Source of the DNA: Flavobacterium anseongense
Lineage (GTDB): Bacteria; Bacteroidota; Bacteroidia; Flavobacteriales; Flavobacteriaceae
Assembly: GCF_021608185.1 (NCBI RefSeq)
Contig: NZ_JAKIHN010000001.1
Coordinates: forward strand, 434,001 to 498,000
Reading direction: 5' to 3'
DNA: 64,000 bases
Shown one piece after another: positions 19,041-28,062 of the stretch. Positions within the stretch are counted from its first letter, which is position 1; every line of letters begins with the position of its first letter. A program made the translations under genes and the position numbers. The notes below the pieces were generated by a model. That model made no database searches. It had not been told where the DNA came from and saw only the letters and a list, made by a program, of their open reading frames with translations.

Positions 19041-19075
19041 ATTCCCATACCAATTATTCATTGGTATAGGAATTA
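19041..19075 (-). terminator. Hairpin between TonB receptor and downstream genes
   Basis: A 15-bp inverted repeat (19041-19055, 19061-19075) with a 5-base loop. The single non-complementary pair is a U-G wobble in the minus-strand RNA but a C-A mismatch on the plus strand, so the structure belongs to the minus transcript. It is followed by UAUUUUU. It could end most receptor transcripts and let only part of them run into the transport genes, or stabilise the receptor mRNA 3' end. Confidence 0.65.
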
Positions 19076-19098
19076 CTCAAATTAAACATGAAATCTTT

Positions 19099-21729
19099 TT
19101 AGAACTTGTATGACAATGCCATAGAAAGTGATCTTCCCGGTAATGGTCTTGCTCTAACAATATTAGTGGTATTGGCTGTGATGCTTCCTTCTTCAGCTTC
19201 TGTAATAGCTAAAGTGTTTAATAAATTGTTACCTGCAAGGTTTAATGACAAACCTTTGGTAATTCCGAATTCTACAAATCCGTTTACGATTACAAATCCG
19301 TTCATCACTAATTCATTGCTGTCTTGAGCATACGCTTTAGTTTGACCTATAAAACTCAATCCAAGTGTGTTTTTGGCTTTGCCAAACTTATATGATGGGA
19401 TAAAGTTGTACATCATTTTAGGTTGTCTTCTTGGTTCGTTCCCATCATTGGCACCCGAAGTTACTTCGGCTTTGGTATATGTGAATCCACCACGTAAGTT
19501 CAAATCATTGTTTACGTTATAAGAGGTTTCTAACTCAAGACCCATTGAGCGGTAATCGTTCTCGATGATACTGTTTGAAGTCGCCTCGAATCCGCCTTCT
19601 TCTGTAGTTGTTGAGCTGAACAAAGTAGCGTAAATATATCCTTTATCGAATTTTCTTTTGTATCCTAATTCCGCTTGCGCTAAATAATCTAACGAGTTGA
19701 TTTTGTCTCCGTCAAGGTAATTTAAACCTGAAAATAAAATTCTATCTGCTTTAGCAGAAGCACCTTTACTGTAACGAACAAAAACAGATTGTCCAGCATT
19801 GATTAAATAGTTAGCTCCTAAAGTATAAGACACATAATCATAGTCGTAATCAACTGCGGTTGTGTTAGCTGTATTGATAGCAGACACGCTGCTTTCCGAT
19901 GCTGAGATTACATTGTCGTTATTGATGTCATATACTGTTTGAGAAGAACCTGCGAAGGAACCGTTTACTTGTCCCATATCAAAACGAATTCCACCTTCTA
20001 AAGATAACTTATCGGTAGCATCAAAAGAGACATTGGCATAGGGTGCAGAAACATTATACTGTGTATCATAATTTCTGGTACAACAGTTGCCCCAGGCCGG
20101 AACACCGTAGGCGTACAATCCGTTGGCAGAAAGCAAGTTTCCGCCTGCGTCAGTTACGTTGATTAGTCGTGGATTGTTATCTGATACTTCTTGTAAGTAC
20201 GAATTCCACAACCATGACATAGAGATGTTTTGAATCGATTTGAAATAACCAGCAGTTATACCAACTTTATCAAACTTCTTAGTAATTCTTAAATCATTCA
20301 TGAAATTGTTGAAGTTGTTTAATTCAACATCAAACATGTGAATTCTTGAAACCAAACCATTCGGGTTGTTGAATGCGGAACCGTCATTAGCAAATGTCAA
20401 TGTTGAACCTGCACCGAAAGAGTTTGCAATGGTTGCTGCTGATGCTACTTCGGCTGGGAATGGTGTGATAAACTGACCACTGTTGGAAGAAAATCTTCCG
20501 TTATTGGTTACTTTCCAGCCATCGGCTAATTCAAAATTAACTGAAGCTCCAAGTGTTTTAGAAACTGGGTGCATACCGTCGGCTACATTTCCTCTTCTTA
20601 CGTTTCCGTTACCGTCTAAACCTACATTATGCATTAGGTAAGGTGATTGTTGTGTTCCTGAAGTGGCATCATATCCGCTAATACTTTCCCAATTTGGACT
20701 CGAATTGCTTCCGGTAACTTTGATTGGCATTGGCATATAAGCTGCTGCTCTGTCATTTAAGAATTTAGCGTATACGGTTACTGAACCTTTTTCGAATTCT
20801 TTAGTAAGGTTCATTTTGAATTGCCCTCCGTTATTGGCTGTAAAACCAGGACTTCTCACTCCTTCTCCGGTTCTATAGAAACCGCCAGCGTGAAAATACA
20901 ATCCATCTCCAACACGAGCACCATATTCTAAATCTGTTCTAAAATCATTATAATCTAAACCAAAACTGGTTACCATGCTTCCGCCTTCGGTTTTTCCTGT
21001 TTTGCTGATAAAGTTGATAATACCACCTGGTGAATTAGAAGAAAGTGTAGAGGCAGAACCACCACGAATAGCTTCAATTTTGGCGACATTTCTATCAAAT
21101 CTTGTGAAGATGTCTGCTGTTGCAAAAGCGATATCACCATATAATAATACCGGTAATCCGTCTTCTTGTATTTGCAAATACTTAGAACCTCCTGAAGAAA
21201 TTGGCACCCCACGAACAGAGATGTTGGCATTTCCTTCACCTCCTGAAGATTCTGAGCGAATACCGGGAATGGTTCTGAAGATTTCGGCTGTTGACCTCGG
21301 AGCTGACTGCTCAACCTGTTTCACATCTAAACTGGTAATAGAAACACTCGATTTGATTTTGGCTCTTGGATTAACAACCCCAGTTACCACAACTTCATCT
21401 AAAGTTTTAGAATCGTCCTGCATTTGTAAATCTAAATTGGTACTCCCGCTTACTGTTGTGGTTTTCGTTTGAGTAGCAAGACCTATGTAAGATACTGTCA
21501 CTGTAACCTCACCATCCTTTAGACCTGAGAAAGTGTAAATACCATCGGCATTTGTAGCAGTAGATTTAGAACCACTACTTAATACTACATTGGCGCCTAC
21601 TACTACTTCGCCTTTTGCATCGGTAACTTTTCCTGTTAGACTACTGCTTTGTGAAAATGAGAAGTTAAATAGCATTAGTGCTATAAAAAGCAACATCCTT
21701 TTCAAAAATAAAGTACTTTTTTTCATCAT
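19099..21729 (-). CDS. TonB-dependent receptor, probable sugar uptake
   Basis: 876 residues with a signal peptide (NFSFSQ, about residue 26). A carboxypeptidase-regulatory-like domain occupies about 28-110 (SLTGKVTDAKGEVVVGANV), then a plug domain with a TonB-box-like segment (KTLDEVVVTG, about residue 110-119), then a 22-strand barrel ending SMALSYKF. It imports a nutrient across the outer membrane using TonB energy. At under 900 residues and with no SusD partner beside it, it is not a SusC/D pair. A divergent LacI regulator and the downstream sucrose genes suggest sucrose or an oligosaccharide containing it. The start could be ATG 21729 or the next codon, 21726. Confidence 0.9.
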   Translation of the reverse strand: MMKKSTLFLKRMLLFIALMLFNFSFSQSSSLTGKVTDAKGEVVVGANVVLSSGSKSTATNADGIYTFSGLKDGEVTVTVSYIGLATQTKTTTVSGSTNLDLQMQDDSKTLDEVVVTGVVNPRAKIKSSVSITSLDVKQVEQSAPRSTAEIFRTIPGIRSESSGGEGNANISVRGVPISSGGSKYLQIQEDGLPVLLYGDIAFATADIFTRFDRNVAKIEAIRGGSASTLSSNSPGGIINFISKTGKTEGGSMVTSFGLDYNDFRTDLEYGARVGDGLYFHAGGFYRTGEGVRSPGFTANNGGQFKMNLTKEFEKGSVTVYAKFLNDRAAAYMPMPIKVTGSNSSPNWESISGYDATSGTQQSPYLMHNVGLDGNGNVRRGNVADGMHPVSKTLGASVNFELADGWKVTNNGRFSSNSGQFITPFPAEVASAATIANSFGAGSTLTFANDGSAFNNPNGLVSRIHMFDVELNNFNNFMNDLRITKKFDKVGITAGYFKSIQNISMSWLWNSYLQEVSDNNPRLINVTDAGGNLLSANGLYAYGVPAWGNCCTRNYDTQYNVSAPYANVSFDATDKLSLEGGIRFDMGQVNGSFAGSSQTVYDINNDNVISASESSVSAINTANTTAVDYDYDYVSYTLGANYLINAGQSVFVRYSKGASAKADRILFSGLNYLDGDKINSLDYLAQAELGYKRKFDKGYIYATLFSSTTTEEGGFEATSNSIIENDYRSMGLELETSYNVNNDLNLRGGFTYTKAEVTSGANDGNEPRRQPKMMYNFIPSYKFGKAKNTLGLSFIGQTKAYAQDSNELVMNGFVIVNGFVEFGITKGLSLNLAGNNLLNTLAITEAEEGSITANTTNIVRARPLPGRSLSMALSYKF

Positions 21730-21813
21730 TTGTAATTTGTTTGATTAGTAATTATCGTTGGTTTATTTTTCGAAATTATATTTTTAATTAACAATTAATT
21801 AAGATATTGTCAC

Positions 21814-21848
21814 CGAAAACGTTTTCGAAAAGACCGAAAACGTTTTCG
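21814..21848. promoter_or_regulatory. Twin LacI-family operators
   Basis: Two identical perfect 14-bp palindromes, CGAAAACGTTTTCG at 21814-21827 and 21835-21848, inside a 17-bp direct repeat (21812-21828, 21833-21849). Centre-to-centre spacing is 21 bp, two helical turns, so two dimers would bind the same DNA face. The central CG step and symmetry are typical of LacI/GalR operators. They lie 35 bp upstream of the LacI gene and 85 bp upstream of the TonB receptor gene, so the protein likely controls both, including itself. Confidence 0.85.
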
Positions 21849-21882
21849 ATTTATATTAAGTTTTTTTTATGATATTTGTTAA

Positions 21883-22908
21883 ATGAGAGACATAACTTTA
21901 AAACAAATTGCCGAAACCTTAGGAATCTCTATTACTACGGTCTCTAAAGCGTTGAAAAACTATCCAGATGTAAGTCCAAAAACGAGAAAAGCAGTTTTAG
22001 ATTTAGCACAGTCTCTCAGTTATACTCCTAATAGTTTTGCGGTTAACCTCAGAACAAAAGAATCCAAAACAATTGGTTTGATAATTCCGGAAGTTGTCCA
22101 TCATTTTTTCTCTAACGTTATTAACGGAATTATTGATGAAGCGGAGAAAAATGGTTATTTGGTTATCATACTACAATCGAATGAATCTTTAGAATTGGAG
22201 AAAAAGCAAGTAGAATTATTGATGAATAAAAGAGTAGACGGCATTATTATGTCACTTTCAAACGAATCAAATGATGATCAGCATATCAAGGAAATTCTCC
22301 GAAGAGAAGTTCCATTTGTGATGTTTGACAAAATATCTAAATTAATTCCTTGTTCAAAAGTAATTATCAATGACCAAAAAGCGGCTTTCAATGCGGTAGA
22401 GCATTTGATTGAAAAAGGCTGTCGAAAAATTGCTCACATTCGCGGACCGGTAAATCCTCAAAATGCGATTGACCGATTTTTAGGTTATAAAAAAGCTTTA
22501 GAGAAAAACCATATTCCTTTTGACCCAAAATTAGTTTACACCTGTAAAAATGTAACTTTTGATGAAGGTAAAGAATTTGCAGAGCAAATTGCTAAAGAAC
22601 ATCCCGATGTAGATGGTATTTTTGTAATTACTGATTTGGTGGCCGTTGGAGTTTTGGCTTATTTTAATGAAGTAAATATAAAAATCCCGGAACAAATAAA
22701 GGTCATTGGATTTAGTAATTGGTTTATGTCGCAAGTGATTACTCCTAAACTTAGTACCGTTGACCAACCTAGTTTTGAAATGGGTGTTCAATCGTTTGGC
22801 CTGTTACTGGAAGAAATAAATGCTAAAAAAGAATTACACGCTTTTAAACCAAGAACTATTGAGTTGGAAACCGGAATAATTGAGAGAGAATCTACTTTAA
22901 AAAAGTAA
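21883..22908 (+). CDS. LacI-family transcriptional regulator
   Basis: 341 residues. The N-terminal helix-turn-helix ([20 protein letters not shown], residues 5-24) is the canonical LacI form with the hinge helix after it ([10 protein letters not shown]). Residues about 60-335 are a periplasmic-binding-like sensor domain (TIGLIIPEV..., then a [14 protein letters not shown] stretch). It is divergent from the receptor and sugar genes and has twin operators in its promoter region, so it is probably the local sugar-responsive repressor. The 3' end overlaps queG by 17 bp in convergent orientation. Confidence 0.93.
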   Translation: MRDITLKQIAETLGISITTVSKALKNYPDVSPKTRKAVLDLAQSLSYTPNSFAVNLRTKESKTIGLIIPEVVHHFFSNVINGIIDEAEKNGYLVIILQSNESLELEKKQVELLMNKRVDGIIMSLSNESNDDQHIKEILRREVPFVMFDKISKLIPCSKVIINDQKAAFNAVEHLIEKGCRKIAHIRGPVNPQNAIDRFLGYKKALEKNHIPFDPKLVYTCKNVTFDEGKEFAEQIAKEHPDVDGIFVITDLVAVGVLAYFNEVNIKIPEQIKVIGFSNWFMSQVITPKLSTVDQPSFEMGVQSFGLLLEEINAKKELHAFKPRTIELETGIIERESTLKK

Positions 22909-23815
22909 TATTTCTTTGCAATCCTTCCAGCTTTGTTCGTTTTACTGCAGAATTTTTGAATACTTTTTTAAAAGTGTCTTCTGTGATTTCCTCCCAGTCT
23001 TTTTTTGTCATCGAGAGCACTTCAGGATTTGGATTGAAAAGTGGTTCGTTGTGAGATTTTGAAAACCGATTCCACGGACAAACGTCTTGGCAGACATCGC
23101 AGCCAAACATCCAATCATCCATTTTTCCTTTCATTTCTGCCGGAATATTTTCTTTAAGTTCTATGGTAAAATAGGAAATGCATTTGCTTCCATCGACTAC
23201 ATAAGGTGCAACTATAGCCTCGGTAGGACAGGCATCGATACATGCTGTACATGTCCCGCAATGGTCGGTTGTTGCGTGGTCATATTCCAAATCTAAATCG
23301 ATTACCAATTCGGCTATAAAATAGAATGAGCCTACTTGCTGCGTTAGTAAATTGCTGTTTTTTCCAATCCAACCTAATCCGCTTTTGGCTGCCCAGGCTT
23401 TGTCTAAAAACGGTGCCGAATCGACAAAAGCTCTACCGGAAACTTCTCCGATTTGGGTTTGAATAGTGTTCAGTAATTCTTTTAATTTTTCCTTGATGAC
23501 AAAATGATAATCCTGTCCGTAAGCATATTTGGAAATCTTATAGCTATCTGAATTTTGTGATTCGGATGGATAATAATTCAGTAACAAAGAAATCACACTT
23601 TTGGCATCATCAACAAGCAACGTTGGATTTAACCGTTTATCGAAATGATTTTCCATGTACTTCATTTCGCCGTGGTGATTCTTATTCAGCCAACTTTCCA
23701 ATCGCGGTGCTTCTTCTTCTAAAAAACCAGCTTTTGAAATTCCGCATGACAAAAAACCGAGGCGTTTGGCTTCAGATTTTATCAATTTGGAATATTTTTC
23801 TTTGTTGGAATACAT
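22892..23815 (-). CDS. queG: Epoxyqueuosine reductase QueG
   Basis: 307 residues. QueG is a cobalamin- and Fe-S-dependent reductase performing the last step of queuosine synthesis on tRNA. Seen: the ferredoxin-like cluster segments [12 protein letters not shown] (about residue 187-198) and [11 protein letters not shown] (about residue 238-248) supplying two [4Fe-4S] clusters, and the [16 protein letters not shown] catalytic region. It lacks the C-terminal HEAT repeat of some homologues. It is convergent with, and overlaps, the LacI gene by 17 bp. Confidence 0.93.
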   Translation of the reverse strand: MYSNKEKYSKLIKSEAKRLGFLSCGISKAGFLEEEAPRLESWLNKNHHGEMKYMENHFDKRLNPTLLVDDAKSVISLLLNYYPSESQNSDSYKISKYAYGQDYHFVIKEKLKELLNTIQTQIGEVSGRAFVDSAPFLDKAWAAKSGLGWIGKNSNLLTQQVGSFYFIAELVIDLDLEYDHATTDHCGTCTACIDACPTEAIVAPYVVDGSKCISYFTIELKENIPAEMKGKMDDWMFGCDVCQDVCPWNRFSKSHNEPLFNPNPEVLSMTKKDWEEITEDTFKKVFKNSAVKRTKLEGLQRNITFLK

Positions 23816-23821
23816 ACTGCA

Positions 23822-23931
23822 TTAGGGATTGTAGCGATTGTTTGAGCTCTTTTTTAGCTCTGCTAAAAAAAGCGAGTGCGGAAAGCCCGACCTCGTTCTC
23901 GTCTTTAAGACGAGACGAGGTAATGCCCTAA
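23822..23931. repeat. Hairpin-rich intergenic repeat-like element
   Basis: A 110-bp block bounded by TTAGGG and CCCTAA. It contains two strong stem-loops: TTTTTTAGC-TCT-GCTAAAAAA (23850-23870) and a nested ACCTCGT / CTCGTCTT / AAGACGAG / ACGAGGT structure (23890-23921). The ruvB stop codon (TAG, 23930-23928) lies inside its end. I recall similar palindromic blocks with 'GGAAAGCCCGACC' dispersed in flavobacterial genomes. No second copy is in this window, so 'repeat' is unproven here. Confidence 0.55.
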
Positions 23932-24950
23932 AAAAGTCCGCCTTGAATATTAGTGTTGATTTTACCCAAATGCTTATACGCTTTCTCGGTAACTTCTCTT
24001 CCTCGCGGTGTTCTGATGATGAAACCTTCCTGAATTAAAAATGGCTCGTAAACTTCCTCGATGGTTTCGCCGCTTTCGGAAACGGCTGTTGCCAGAGTTG
24101 ATATTCCAACCGGGCCACCTTTGAATTTATCGATGATCGTGTTGAGGATTTTATTATCCATTTCGTCTAAACCGTGTGCATCTACGTGTAATGCTTTTAA
24201 TGCGAAACGAGCTATCTCAACATCAATTTTTCCGTTGCCTTTTATTTGAGCAAAATCGCGCACACGACGCAAGAGTGCATTGGCAATACGAGGTGTACCG
24301 CGACTTCTTCCTGCTATTTCAATTGCCGCTTCCATCGTGATTGGCATCTTTAAGATGCTGGAACTGCGTTGGACTATTGTGGTTAAAAGTTCTGTATTGT
24401 AATATTGTAAGCGACTTTGGATTCCGAAACGGGCACGCATTGGAGCTGTTAATAATCCGGAACGAGTTGTTGCTCCGACAAGAGTAAACGGATTTAAATT
24501 GATTTGGACCGTTCTCGCATTTGGTCCGGATTCTATCATGATGTCGATTTTGAAATCCTCCATTGCGGAATATAAATATTCTTCCACAATCGGGCTCAAA
24601 CGATGAATTTCGTCTATGAACAAAACATCTCTTTCTTCGAGATTGGTTAGCAATCCCGCTAAATCTCCGGGTTTGTCTAAAACCGGACCGGAAGTGATTT
24701 TGATTCCAACACCTAATTCATTAGCTAAAATATTGGCTAAGGTGGTTTTTCCTAATCCGGGTGGACCGTGAAATAAGGTATGATCGAGCGCTTCACTTCT
24801 TTGGTTGGCGGCTTCTACAAATACTTTTAGATTATCCAACACTTGATCCTGACCGGTGAAATCATCAAAAGCTAAAGGTCTTAACTTTTTTTCGACATCA
24901 AGTTCATCGGGATTGTAACCGGAGTTGTTTGGATTAAGATTTTCGTTCAT
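23928..24950 (-). CDS. ruvB: Holliday junction ATP-dependent helicase RuvB
   Basis: 340 residues from the ATG at 24950. The open frame reaches 25010, but those extra 20 codons lie in the terminator hairpin of the oxidase operon, so the shorter start is right. RuvB is the AAA+ motor that drives branch migration with RuvA. Walker [10 protein letters not shown] (62-70), Walker B DEIHRL, the arginine-finger region TTRSGLL, sensor [15 protein letters not shown] and the winged-helix [10 protein letters not shown] are all present. A TATATTTG element (24962-24955) ends only four bases before the ATG, so initiation would be nearly leaderless, or the true promoter lies elsewhere. Confidence 0.95.
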   Translation of the reverse strand: MNENLNPNNSGYNPDELDVEKKLRPLAFDDFTGQDQVLDNLKVFVEAANQRSEALDHTLFHGPPGLGKTTLANILANELGVGIKITSGPVLDKPGDLAGLLTNLEERDVLFIDEIHRLSPIVEEYLYSAMEDFKIDIMIESGPNARTVQINLNPFTLVGATTRSGLLTAPMRARFGIQSRLQYYNTELLTTIVQRSSSILKMPITMEAAIEIAGRSRGTPRIANALLRRVRDFAQIKGNGKIDVEIARFALKALHVDAHGLDEMDNKILNTIIDKFKGGPVGISTLATAVSESGETIEEVYEPFLIQEGFIIRTPRGREVTEKAYKHLGKINTNIQGGLF

Positions 24951-24984
24951 ATTACAAATATATAACAAAGTTACATGCAAATAA

Positions 24985-25012
24985 AAATGCCTTTCTGTGT
25001 AGAAAGGCATTT
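24985..25012 (-). terminator. Terminator of the act-cta respiratory operon
   Basis: AAATGCCTTTCT/AGAAAGGCATTT (24985-24996, 25001-25012) with a 4-base loop, 20 bp past the ctaD stop, followed on the minus RNA by UUAUUU. It separates the oxidase operon from ruvB. Confidence 0.8.
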
Positions 25013-25031
25013 ATTATATTTTATTCAATGA

Positions 25032-26831
25032 TTAGTGGTGCAATTGTTCTTCACCCGGTTTCATCGGAATATGTTGTGGTACGAAATCATCATCATGACC
25101 AGGTTTGCTGTAATCATATGGCCATCTGTGTACGTGAGGAATTTCACCTTCCCAGTTTCCGTGAATATGTTTAATTGGCGCTGTCCATTCTAATGTATTT
25201 GATTTCCATGGGTTTTGAACTGTTTTCTTACCGTAGAAAATGCTGCTAAAGAAGTTGTATAAGAACACCAATTGGAAAGCTCCACCAACTAAAGCAAATG
25301 TTGTAATAATTACGTTTACATTTTGTAAATCATCAAACAATGGGAAGTTTGTATTGGTATAATATCTTCTTGGTAAACCAGCCATTCCGATAAAGTGCAT
25401 TGGGAAGAAAACGCCATAAGCACAAGTTGCCGTTACCCAGAAGTGAACATAGCCTAAGTTTTTGTTCAACATTCTTCCGAACATTTTTGGGAACCAGTGG
25501 TAGATTCCGGCAAACATTCCGTAAAGAGCAGAAATACCCATTACTAAGTGGAAGTGAGCCACAACGAAATATGTATCGTGAACGTTAATATCTAATGTAC
25601 TATCTCCAAGAATGATTCCAGTTAAACCTCCTGTAATGAAAGTAGAAACCAATCCGATAGAGAATAACATTGCAGGGTTTAACTGCAGGTTACCTTTCCA
25701 TAGAGTTGTGATATAGTTGAATGCCTTTACAGCAGACGGAATTGCAATCAATAAGGTCGTGAATGTAAATACCGAACCTAAGAACGGGTTCATTCCCGAG
25801 ATAAACATATGGTGACCCCAAACGATAGTTGATAAAAATGCAATTGCAATAATCGACATAATCATCGCTCTGTAACCAAAGATTGGTTTACGAGAGTGTG
25901 TGGCAATAACTTCGGATGTAATTCCTAATGCAGGTAATAATACGATATAAACTTCAGGGTGACCTAAGAACCAGAATAAGTGTTCGAACAATACCGGAGA
26001 ACCACCTTGATAATGTAAAACTTCACCAGCGATATAGATATCAGATAAGAAGAATGACGTTCCGAAACTTCTATCCATAATCAACATCAAAGCTGCAGAA
26101 AGTAATACCGGGAAAGATATAACTCCGATAATAGCTGTGATAAAGAATGCCCAAACTGTTAGTGGCAATCTTGTCATTGACATTCCTTTTGTTCTTAAAT
26201 TGATTACAGTTACGATATAATTTAATGAACCTAGTAAAGATGCTGCGATGAAGATAGCCATAGAAACTAACCATAAAGTCATTCCCGTTCCTGATCCCGG
26301 AATGGCTTGTGGCAATGCACTTAATGGTGGATAAATTGTCCATCCTGCACTTGCGGGTCCTGATTCAACAAATAATGAACATATCATTACAACACTTGAA
26401 AGGAAAAACAACCAATAGGAAATCATGTTTAAGATTCCAGAAGCCATATCTCTAGCTCCAATTTGTAACGGAATCAATAAGTTACTAAACGTACCGCTCA
26501 ATGCAGCCGTAAGTACAAAGAATACCATTATGGTTCCGTGTATCGTAACTAAAGACAAGTAAACATCATTTGACATTACTCCGTTTGGAGCAAACTTATC
26601 TCCTAAAAGGAAATTAAATATCTTGAATGATTCTTCAGGCCAAGCTATTTGCATTCTGAAAAGCATTGACATTCCAACACCGATTATACCCATAACTATA
26701 CCTGTAATCAAATATTGTTTGGCAATCATTTTATGGTCAATACTAAAAATGTATTTAGTAATGAACGTGTCTTTATGGTGGTGTTCGTGTTCGTCGTGAC
26801 CGTGATCGTGATCGTGAGCTTCTGCTGACAT
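25032..26831 (-). CDS. ctaD: Cytochrome c oxidase subunit I
   Basis: 599 residues with about twelve membrane segments; the heme a, a3 and CuB core of the terminal oxidase. Ligand motifs are present: HGTIMVFF (heme a His), WFLGHPEVYI (CuB His and the cross-linked Tyr), WGHHMF (CuB His pair) and HDTYFVVAHFHLVMG (heme a3 and a His). The first 20 residues are unusual, with eight His among Asp/Glu (HDHDHGHDEHEHHHK). It is the last gene of the respiratory operon, 26 bp after ctaC. Subunit III is not in the window. Confidence 0.97.
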   Translation of the reverse strand: MSAEAHDHDHGHDEHEHHHKDTFITKYIFSIDHKMIAKQYLITGIVMGIIGVGMSMLFRMQIAWPEESFKIFNFLLGDKFAPNGVMSNDVYLSLVTIHGTIMVFFVLTAALSGTFSNLLIPLQIGARDMASGILNMISYWLFFLSSVVMICSLFVESGPASAGWTIYPPLSALPQAIPGSGTGMTLWLVSMAIFIAASLLGSLNYIVTVINLRTKGMSMTRLPLTVWAFFITAIIGVISFPVLLSAALMLIMDRSFGTSFFLSDIYIAGEVLHYQGGSPVLFEHLFWFLGHPEVYIVLLPALGITSEVIATHSRKPIFGYRAMIMSIIAIAFLSTIVWGHHMFISGMNPFLGSVFTFTTLLIAIPSAVKAFNYITTLWKGNLQLNPAMLFSIGLVSTFITGGLTGIILGDSTLDINVHDTYFVVAHFHLVMGISALYGMFAGIYHWFPKMFGRMLNKNLGYVHFWVTATCAYGVFFPMHFIGMAGLPRRYYTNTNFPLFDDLQNVNVIITTFALVGGAFQLVFLYNFFSSIFYGKKTVQNPWKSNTLEWTAPIKHIHGNWEGEIPHVHRWPYDYSKPGHDDDFVPQHIPMKPGEEQLHH

Positions 26832-26857
26832 ATTAGGTAAACTTTAAATTTTTTATA

Positions 26858-28042
26858 CTATTTCGTTTCTGCATTAGCAACTACAGTAGTGTCATTGCTT
26901 GTTACAGTAGTTGTATCTTTTGTTTCTGATGCCGGAGCTGCTGCTGCTTTAGCTTCAGCTGCTGCAGTTTTAACGGCCAATACAATAGTTTTTGGTGAAT
27001 TTTCTTTTAACCAAGCCTTGTATTCTTCCGGTGTATCAACAACAATTTTCATTTGCATATTGTAATGAGAAGCACCGCAAATTTTGTTACACAACAATAA
27101 GTAATCAAAGGTGTAAGGGTCAAGAGCTGGCTCACCTTTAGCAACTAAATCAGCACTTTTCTTAGCTCTGATACTATTGATGTTGGCAACCTTTTCAATC
27201 ATATCCGGATTTTCTCTCATTTCAGCAGTAGTAAGTGTTGGAATGAATGAGAAGTTAGTCACCATACCCGGAACACAGTTCATTTGTGCTCTAAAGTGTG
27301 GCATATAAGCCGAGTGTAATACATCTTGAGAACGCAATTTGAAAATAACTCTTGTTCCTTTCGGGATGTGTAATTCTGTTGAAGTAAAATCATCTTGTGC
27401 ATTTGGATCTGATAAATCAACTCCTAAATTATTTACGCCTTCAATATATCTTACGTTAGCTTTTCCTAGTACATCATCTGCACCGGAATATCTTGCTTCC
27501 CATTTAAATTGTTGTGCATACAATTCGATAACAATCGCATCTTTATCGTCTTTTTCATCCACAAACATAATGTTCGTCCAAGCGTATAATCCGTAAAGAA
27601 TTAATACTGCTAAAACAATTGCCGGAATGATACTCCAGATAAATTCTAGTTTATTACTATCTGCAAAATAAAGTGCTTGTTGGCCTTGTCTTCCTCTGTA
27701 TTTGAAAGCAAAATAATGCAATAAGGCTTGTGTAATTGTTTGTACGATAAAGATAAGAACCATAGTGATGACCATCAGGTTGTCAATTTCCGGTCCGTGT
27801 GCTGAAGCAGAATCGCCAATCAAGGGGAATTTCCCATAATAAACCAAACACCAAATTGTTGTCAGGTAAATGAAAACAAGGAAACCAAACATCAAGTAAC
27901 CGTTAACTTTATTATCATTATCATTTGCGACTTGTGTGTCATTAACACTTGCTCCAACTTGAGTTAAGTCGAATATCTTAGTTAACTGCCACAAGGCTAC
28001 TGCCAATAAAACTACAACTATAAGTACCAAAAGAGTTGTCAT
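26858..28042 (-). CDS. ctaC: Cytochrome c oxidase subunit II
   Basis: 394 residues with three hydrophobic segments (about 1-20, 45-65, 85-110, the first likely a signal or anchor). The CuA-binding motif is CNKICGASHYNM near residue 325, with the second half H-S-A-Y in VLHSAYMPHF. Subunit II receives electrons and passes them to subunit I. It is longer than usual: a C-terminal tail of about 35 residues is rich in Ala, Thr and Val with no obvious fold. No heme c motif is present, so electrons come directly from the linked ACIII. It sits between actF and ctaD. Confidence 0.95.
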   Translation of the reverse strand: MTTLLVLIVVVLLAVALWQLTKIFDLTQVGASVNDTQVANDNDNKVNGYLMFGFLVFIYLTTIWCLVYYGKFPLIGDSASAHGPEIDNLMVITMVLIFIVQTITQALLHYFAFKYRGRQGQQALYFADSNKLEFIWSIIPAIVLAVLILYGLYAWTNIMFVDEKDDKDAIVIELYAQQFKWEARYSGADDVLGKANVRYIEGVNNLGVDLSDPNAQDDFTSTELHIPKGTRVIFKLRSQDVLHSAYMPHFRAQMNCVPGMVTNFSFIPTLTTAEMRENPDMIEKVANINSIRAKKSADLVAKGEPALDPYTFDYLLLCNKICGASHYNMQMKIVVDTPEEYKAWLKENSPKTIVLAVKTAAAEAKAAAAPASETKDTTTVTSNDTTVVANAETK

Positions 28043-28062
28043 TTGTAATTTACTTTAAAATA

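Noticed and set aside
19099..21729. Receptor as a SusC of a polysaccharide utilisation locus
   Set aside because: It is too short for a typical SusC, and no SusD or glycan-binding lipoprotein lies beside it.
24951..25010. 20-codon N-terminal extension of RuvB
   Set aside because: The extension is formed by the terminator hairpin of the upstream operon; the family start is at 24950.
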